Positions 5,797-9,500 of a DNA stretch of 9,500 bases are shown in pieces. The stretch's first letter is position 1, and each line of letters opens with the position of its first letter. The position numbers were made by a program, and so were the translations under genes. Origin of the DNA: Pseudomonadota bacterium (GTDB taxonomy: Bacteria > Desulfobacterota > Desulfovibrionia > Desulfovibrionales > Desulfovibrionaceae); contig JAEXRD010000017.1 of NCBI GenBank assembly GCA_023438245.1, forward strand, positions 1-9,500, read 5' to 3'. The notes under the pieces were generated by a model. The model was given only the letters and a program-made list of their open reading frames with translations, had not been told where the DNA came from and did no database searches.

Positions 5797-5924
5797 CGCA
5801 ACGAGAGAACACGAGCATTCCGGCGCGCGCCGGGTCGGCACTTCTGATGGGCTTTGCCCGTTCGGAAGGGGGAGGAAGCCGGCCCGGCGCGACTGTTTTT
5901 CGCGCGGGCCGCATACACGCGTGG
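5797..5924. other. GC-rich spacer with palindromes
   Basis: No gene is seen here. It holds a perfect 14-base palindrome CCGGCGCGCGCCGG (5820-5833). It also holds a hairpin just past the stop of the minus-strand gene: 5881-5891 pairs with 5901-5910 with one bulge around a loop containing five T. The latter may help end the minus-strand transcript, but no U-tract follows it on that strand. Confidence 0.45.
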
Positions 5925-6392
5925 CTACACGAAGGCCACGGCTCCGGGCGCGGTCTTGCCCTCGAAAAAGGCGTCCACGGCCTTCTTCTCGTCCATGCGG
6001 ATGCGCAGGTCGCTCACGGGCAGGGGCTCGGCGGCGCCGCCGTAGAGCTTGAGCGCCCGGTCCACGAACTCGGAGAGCACGAACCCGGCCTGGACCTCGA
6101 AGTCCTGGCCGCCCCAGGTGACGGTGAGCGGCAGGATGTGGGTGTTCACCACGGGGTTCACCACGAGGTTGCCGGTGTGCTTCAGGGTGTTGAGCACGTT
6201 GTCCGGGAAGGTCACGGCCCAGCGCGCCAGGATCTCGGTGAAGATGGGCTCCAGCACCAGGCAGTAGTTGGGGTCCACCTTGCACAGCACGCTCTGGCCG
6301 GGCACGTTGAGCACGTGCGGGGTCTCCTTCCAGGCCTTGGCCAGGGCCTTCTGCAGGCGGGTCAGGCTTTCCTGGTAGTCGGGCAGGGGCAT
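5925..6392 (-). CDS. Unrecognised 155-aa protein
   Basis: I do not recognise the family. The 155-aa product looks soluble: an amphipathic N-terminal helix (about 5-25), a segment VPGQSVLCKVDPNYCLVLEPIF (30-51), a mixed region rich in Asn, Val and Thr (68-95), then QDFEVQAGFVLSEFVDRALKLYGG (96-119) and a charged stretch DLRIRMDEKKAVDAFFEG (128-145). No signal peptide, transmembrane helix or nucleotide-binding motif is seen. Cys37 and Cys44 are the only cysteines and form no clear metal site. The ATG at 6392 has GGAGG (6398-6402) 5 bases upstream, a strong start; a longer upstream reading frame in the same phase is rejected because of this. It is transcribed divergently from the DUF488 gene and towards the repeat array. 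Codon use matches its neighbours, so it is very likely a real gene of unknown function. Confidence 0.85.
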   Translation of the reverse strand: MPLPDYQESLTRLQKALAKAWKETPHVLNVPGQSVLCKVDPNYCLVLEPIFTEILARWAVTFPDNVLNTLKHTGNLVVNPVVNTHILPLTVTWGGQDFEVQAGFVLSEFVDRALKLYGGAAEPLPVSDLRIRMDEKKAVDAFFEGKTAPGAVAFV

Positions 6393-6495
6393 GGGAACCT
6401 CCGGGGCTGGGCGTTTATGTCGCTGGCGTGTGTGATACATCGCGCCGCGCCCCCCGGCAAGTGCCCCGAGCGGTCCATTTCCGCAGCCGTACCCC

Positions 6496-6522
6496 TTGAC
6501 GCCCCGTGGGCGTCGATATAGG
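6496..6522 (+). promoter_or_regulatory. Promoter with embedded inverted repeat before the DUF488 gene
   Basis: TTGACG (6496-6501) and TATAGG (6517-6522) form a sigma-70-type promoter with a short 15-base spacer. A perfect inverted repeat GACGCCC-CGT-GGGCGTC (6498-6514) fills the spacer and overlaps the -35. This is the classical position for a repressor or for a MerR-type activator that works on off-length spacers. The start codon is about 23 bases past the expected transcription start. Sites seen directly, regulation inferred. Confidence 0.5.
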
Positions 6523-6551
6523 GAACCTGCAATCGTTACCGGGAGCCCCCC

Positions 6552-7151
6552 ATGTCCGCCCTGGATTCCACCGTGCCCACCATCCTCACCGCCGGTTTCT
6601 CCAACCTTGCGCTGGAAACCTTCCTGTCCAACCTGCGCGTCAACGGGGTGCAGGTGGCCGTGGATGTGCGCTCCCGGCCCTACAGCGCCTATTGCCCGCA
6701 TTTCTGCCGCGAGCAGATCGAGCCCGCGGTGAACGCCTCGGGCCTGCGCTACCTGTACATGGGCGACGACCTGGGCGGCCAGCCCGCCAGCCCGGAGTTC
6801 TACGACGGGGAGGGCTACGTGCTCTACGACCGCATCGCCGCCACGCCGGGCTTCCGGCAGGGGGTGGAGCGGCTGCTGCACGGCCTGAACAAGGGGCTGT
6901 GCATCGCGCTGTGCTGCGGCGAGGAGAACCCGCGCCACTGCCACCGCAGGCTGCTCATCGGCCGGGTGCTGCGCGAGGGCGGGGTGGCCGTGGCCCACAT
7001 CCTGGCCGATGGCGGGTTGGTCTCCGAGTATGAGCTCCTGGAGGAGGAGGCCCGCATCCCCAGGCAGCTGTCCCTGTTCGGCGGACTGGAGGCGCCGCGC
7101 GCGTGGAAATCGAGCCGCTCGTATTTAAACAATAAAATGCAAGACGCATAA
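6552..7151 (+). CDS. DUF488 family protein
   Basis: A 199-aa protein of the DUF488 family (Pfam PF04343), widespread and without established function. Family motifs: TAGFSNLALETFLSNL near the N-terminus; DVRSRPYS (38-45); the LGG motif in MGDDLGGQP (70-78); and LCCGEENPRHCHR (120-132), where the Cys, Glu and CHR triad are the most conserved and may form an active or metal-binding centre. HILADG (149-154) ends the core. After a linker the tail carries QLSLF (172-176), identical to the consensus bacterial sliding-clamp-binding pentapeptide. A poorly conserved basic tail follows. The ATG at 6552 follows GGGAG (6541-6545) by 6 bases. It is divergent from the unknown gene at 5925-6392, sharing a 159-base spacer. 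DUF488 genes often sit in DNA-repair or stress contexts, but here the neighbours give no direct clue. Confidence 0.9.
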   Translation: MSALDSTVPTILTAGFSNLALETFLSNLRVNGVQVAVDVRSRPYSAYCPHFCREQIEPAVNASGLRYLYMGDDLGGQPASPEFYDGEGYVLYDRIAATPGFRQGVERLLHGLNKGLCIALCCGEENPRHCHRRLLIGRVLREGGVAVAHILADGGLVSEYELLEEEARIPRQLSLFGGLEAPRAWKSSRSYLNNKMQDA

Positions 7152-7190
7152 GCCTGTTTCCGACTGGTTCCCGGTTGGTGCAGCCCCTTG

Positions 7191-7215
7191 GCCTGGTCCT
7201 GTTGCCGGGCCAGGC
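7191..7215 (+). terminator. Weak hairpin after the DUF488 gene
   Basis: GCCTGGTCC (7191-7199) pairs with GGGCCAGGC (7207-7215) with one G-U pair and a 7-base loop, 39 bases past the stop codon. No T-run follows, so it is not a classical intrinsic terminator. It may mark a 3' end or act with Rho. Confidence 0.4.
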
Positions 7216-7264
7216 GCGACAACCCCCTGAATCCTCAAAGCAAGCCCCTATCCGCCCACCGCCC

Positions 7265-7294
7265 TTGACATTCTCGCCTCCTCCACCCTATTGA
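7265..7294 (+). promoter_or_regulatory. Promoter of the EF-G paralog
   Basis: A perfect TTGACA (7265-7270) is followed after 18 bases by TATTGA (7289-7294), a fair -10. Transcription near 7301 gives a leader of about 80 bases. The leader contains a perfect 6-bp hairpin CCGCCG/CGGCGG (7332-7337 with 7350-7355) followed by five A, then the ribosome site GGAG (7371-7374). Confidence 0.62.
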
Positions 7295-7380
7295 TCTAAA
7301 CCTCGGAAAATCCTTGGGACTGGCGTAAGAACCGCCGGGACGAGACGTACGGCGGAAAAACTCGATACATGGAGTAAGGG

Positions 7381-9453
7381 ATGTCGGAAGCGCTCAAATC
7401 TCAACGGACGTATGTTTTGGTCGGCCATGGCGGCAGCGGCAAAACCTCTGTTGCCGAGATGCTCCTGTTCAACGCTGGCGTCACCGCCCGCCTCGGAAAA
7501 ATCGAGGAAGGCACCACCGCCCTGGATTTCGAGCCCGAGGAAATCAAGCGCCGCGGCTCCATCCAGCCCAGCTTCGCCCACTTCAAGTGGAACAAGAACA
7601 GCCACTTCCTCATCGATACTCCAGGTGACAACAACTTCAACGGCGATTTGCCGTACACCCTGGCCGCCGCCGACGCCGTGGTCTTCGTCATCGACGCCGT
7701 GGACGGCGTGAAGCCGCTGACCCGCAAGGCCTGGAGCGAGGTCAAGAAGGCCGGAATCCCGGCCCTGGTGTTCATCAACAAGATGGACCGCGACCGCGCC
7801 GACTTCTCCATGGCCTTCTCCGGCCTCAAGGACGGCCTGGGCATCAAGCCCGTGCTGCTGCACTATCCCATCGGCGAGAAGGAAAAGTTCAAGGGCGTCG
7901 TGGACATGCTGGAGAACAAGGCCCTGATGTTCGACGGCAAGGGCGGTGCGGTCGTGGGCGACATCCCCGCCGACGTGGCCGCCGAGGCCACCCCCCTGCG
8001 CGAGGCCATGGTGGAGAACGTGGCCGAGAGCGACGAAATGCTCATGGAAAAGTACCTGGAGACCGGCGAGCTGACCCCCGACGAGCTCAAGACCGCGCTC
8101 GTGGCCGGTGTCAAAAGCGGCGAGCTGGTGCCCGTGTGCATCGGCAGCGCGCTGAACAACATGGGCGGCACGCAGCTCTTGGACGCCATCCAGGCCCTGC
8201 TGCCCAGCCCGCTGGACCACGCCCACTGGGAGGCCGAGGACGGCAGCACCCGCGAGAGCACCGAGGCCGCGCCCGTGTCCGGCTTCGTGTTCAAAACCCT
8301 GGCCGACCCGTTTGCCGGCCAGCTCACGGTCATGCGCATCCTCTCCGGCACGCTCACCGGCGACATGAGCCTGGTGAACTCCCGCACCGGCCAGCACGAG
8401 CGCATGGGCCAGCTGCTGCTCACCGTGGGCAAGGACAACACCCCCTGCAAGGCCCCGCTCGGCCCCGGCTCCATCGTGACCCTGGCCAAGCTCAAGGACA
8501 CCAACACCGGCGACAGCCTGTCCTCGGACAAGGCGCCCTTCGTGCTGAAGAAGCCCGCCCTGGCCCCCACCCTCATCACCTACGCCCTGGCCCCCAAGGA
8601 AAAGGGCGACGAGGACAAGGTCTACCAGGCCATGGCCAAGCTGCTTGAGGAGGACGTGACCCTGAAGCTGGGTCGTGACGAGGAGACCGCCGACACGCTG
8701 CTCTCCGGCATGGGCCAGAACCACATCGAAATCAGCGTGGACAAGGCCAAGCGCCGCTACAAGGTCGACATCGTGCTCAAGACCCCCAAGGTGCCCTACC
8801 GCGAGACCGTGAAGGGCACCGCCCGCGAGATCCAGGGCCGCCACAAGAAGCAGACCGGCGGGCGCGGCCAGTTCGGCGACTGCTGGATCCACCTGGAGCC
8901 CCAGCCCAAGGGCGCGGGCTACGAGTTCGTGGACGCCATCGTGGGCGGTTCCATCCCGCGCCAGTACATCCCCGCCGTGGACAAGGGCGTGCAGGAGTCC
9001 TCGGCGCGCGGCGTGCTGGCGGGCTTCCCCATCATCGACTTCAAGGTCACGCTGTACGACGGCAGCTACCACAACGTGGACTCCTCGGAAATGGCCTTCA
9101 AGATCGCCGGGTCCATCGCCTTCAAGAAGGCCTGCGAAAAGGCCAAGCTGGCCCTGCTCGAGCCCATCATGACCGTCACCGTGGCCGTGCCCGACTCCTA
9201 CATGGGCGACGTCATCGGCGACCTCTCCAGCCGCCGCGGCAAGGTGCTGGGCTCCGAGTCCCAGGCCGGCGTCACCGAGATCAAGGCCCACGTGCCCATG
9301 AGCGAAGTGCTCAAGTACGCCCCGGACCTGCGCTCCTTGACCGCGGGCCAGGGCACCTTCACCATGGAGTTCTCGCACTACGAGGAATGCCCGCCGCCCA
9401 TAGCGGCCAAGGTCATCGAGGAGAACAAGCGCGAGGCCCAGGAAGAGGAATAG
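7381..9453 (+). CDS. fusA: Elongation factor G paralog (EF-G-like translational GTPase)
   Basis: A 690-aa ribosomal translocase-type GTPase with all five EF-G domains: G domain (1 to about 275), II (about 298-385), III (about 393-468), IV (about 470-595) and V (about 598-675). G1 is GHGGSGKT (15-22) rather than the AHIDAGKT of housekeeping EF-G. The switch I motif is RRGSI (57-61) instead of RGITI. G3 is DTPGDNNF (79-86), with Asp83 where the catalytic His sits. G4 NKMD is at 133-136 and G5 GSAL at 255-258. Domain IV has GGRGQFGD (493-500) and SYHNVDSSEMAFKIAG (562-577), keeping the tip His564. Domain V has MGDVIGDLSSRRG (608-620). This places it with the EF-G II-type paralogs. No rpsL, rpsG or tuf lies beside it, unlike the housekeeping str operon. 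GGAG (7371-7374) 6 bases upstream fixes the start. It may support translation under particular conditions. The symbol is a generic EF-G label. Confidence 0.92.
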   Translation: MSEALKSQRTYVLVGHGGSGKTSVAEMLLFNAGVTARLGKIEEGTTALDFEPEEIKRRGSIQPSFAHFKWNKNSHFLIDTPGDNNFNGDLPYTLAAADAVVFVIDAVDGVKPLTRKAWSEVKKAGIPALVFINKMDRDRADFSMAFSGLKDGLGIKPVLLHYPIGEKEKFKGVVDMLENKALMFDGKGGAVVGDIPADVAAEATPLREAMVENVAESDEMLMEKYLETGELTPDELKTALVAGVKSGELVPVCIGSALNNMGGTQLLDAIQALLPSPLDHAHWEAEDGSTRESTEAAPVSGFVFKTLADPFAGQLTVMRILSGTLTGDMSLVNSRTGQHERMGQLLLTVGKDNTPCKAPLGPGSIVTLAKLKDTNTGDSLSSDKAPFVLKKPALAPTLITYALAPKEKGDEDKVYQAMAKLLEEDVTLKLGRDEETADTLLSGMGQNHIEISVDKAKRRYKVDIVLKTPKVPYRETVKGTAREIQGRHKKQTGGRGQFGDCWIHLEPQPKGAGYEFVDAIVGGSIPRQYIPAVDKGVQESSARGVLAGFPIIDFKVTLYDGSYHNVDSSEMAFKIAGSIAFKKACEKAKLALLEPIMTVTVAVPDSYMGDVIGDLSSRRGKVLGSESQAGVTEIKAHVPMSEVLKYAPDLRSLTAGQGTFTMEFSHYEECPPPIAAKVIEENKREAQEEE

Positions 9454-9462
9454 GACGCGTCA

Positions 9463-9489
9463 CCAGGGGGAGGCTCCGCCTCCCCCTGG
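9463..9489 (+). terminator. Strong hairpin after the EF-G paralog
   Basis: CCAGGGGGAGGC (9463-9474) and GCCTCCCCCTGG (9478-9489) form a perfect 12-bp stem with a loop of TCC, 9 bases past the stop codon. A C-rich stretch follows instead of a T-run. GC-rich end hairpins of this kind recur after genes in high-GC Desulfovibrio-like genomes (from memory). Being symmetric, it could serve both strands. Confidence 0.65.
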
Positions 9490-9500
9490 ACCCCCGCCCC

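Noticed and set aside
4641..6521. 626-codon plus-strand frame overlapping dnaA and continuing across the repeats
   Set aside because: It is a shifted frame of dnaA, rich in Pro, Arg, Gly and Ala, then runs through the repeats and antisense to the gene at 5925-6392.
5925..6998. N-terminally extended version of the 155-aa minus-strand protein
   Set aside because: The extension is antisense to the DUF488 gene, and a strong GGAGG lies correctly before the ATG at 6392.
7288..9378. 696-codon minus-strand frame opposite the EF-G gene
   Set aside because: The strongly biased codons of the EF-G gene leave the opposite strand open. The His/Gly/Leu-rich product matches no fold I know.

Overview
GC-rich bacterial DNA, about 9.5 kb, with seven confident protein genes. 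I infer a motile, anaerobic-type member of the Desulfovibrionales (Desulfovibrio and relatives). The basis is the mix of a sigma-28 flagellin gene, ThyX, a second-type DnaA-like protein and an EF-G paralog, together with GC-rich extragenic hairpins of a style I associate with that group. This is from memory and no database was consulted. No tRNA, rRNA, CRISPR array, transposase or phage gene was seen.

Layout. 1-72: a G/C homopolymer hairpin downstream of flagellin. 73-993 (-): flagellin, with its own sigma-28 promoter (1096-1122) and a leader carrying two GGA-in-loop elements that look like CsrA sites. 1135-1171 (-): an intrinsic terminator separating flagellin from the gene before it, a zinc-dependent phospholipase C-like protein (1238-2209, -). 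A short divergent region leads to a shikimate-kinase-like P-loop protein (2292-2837, +) and then thyX (2883-3617, +), which ends at a textbook terminator (3656-3684). 3685-4182: about 500 bases of mostly non-coding DNA with an AT-rich centre and a good sigma-70-type promoter, leading to a dnaA-like gene (4183-5574, +). 5575-5796: three copies of an extragenic repeat in alternating orientation, the first abutting the dnaA stop codon. 5925-6392 (-): an unrecognised 155-aa protein. 6552-7151 (+): a DUF488 protein, divergent from it. 7381-9453 (+): an EF-G paralog, closed by a 12-bp hairpin at 9463-9489.

How the genes relate. The genes do not form one pathway. They are mostly single transcription units, each with its own promoter or terminator. 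Only the kinase-like gene and thyX could be co-transcribed. Three proteins look like altered versions of housekeeping families. The DnaA-like protein has lost both box VII arginines. The shikimate-kinase-like protein keeps its P-loop but not the substrate residues. The EF-G has Asp where the catalytic His should be. The best leads for something under-described are the DnaA paralog, the dual CsrA-like flagellin leader, the dnaA-adjacent repeat array and the clamp-binding-like peptide in the DUF488 protein.
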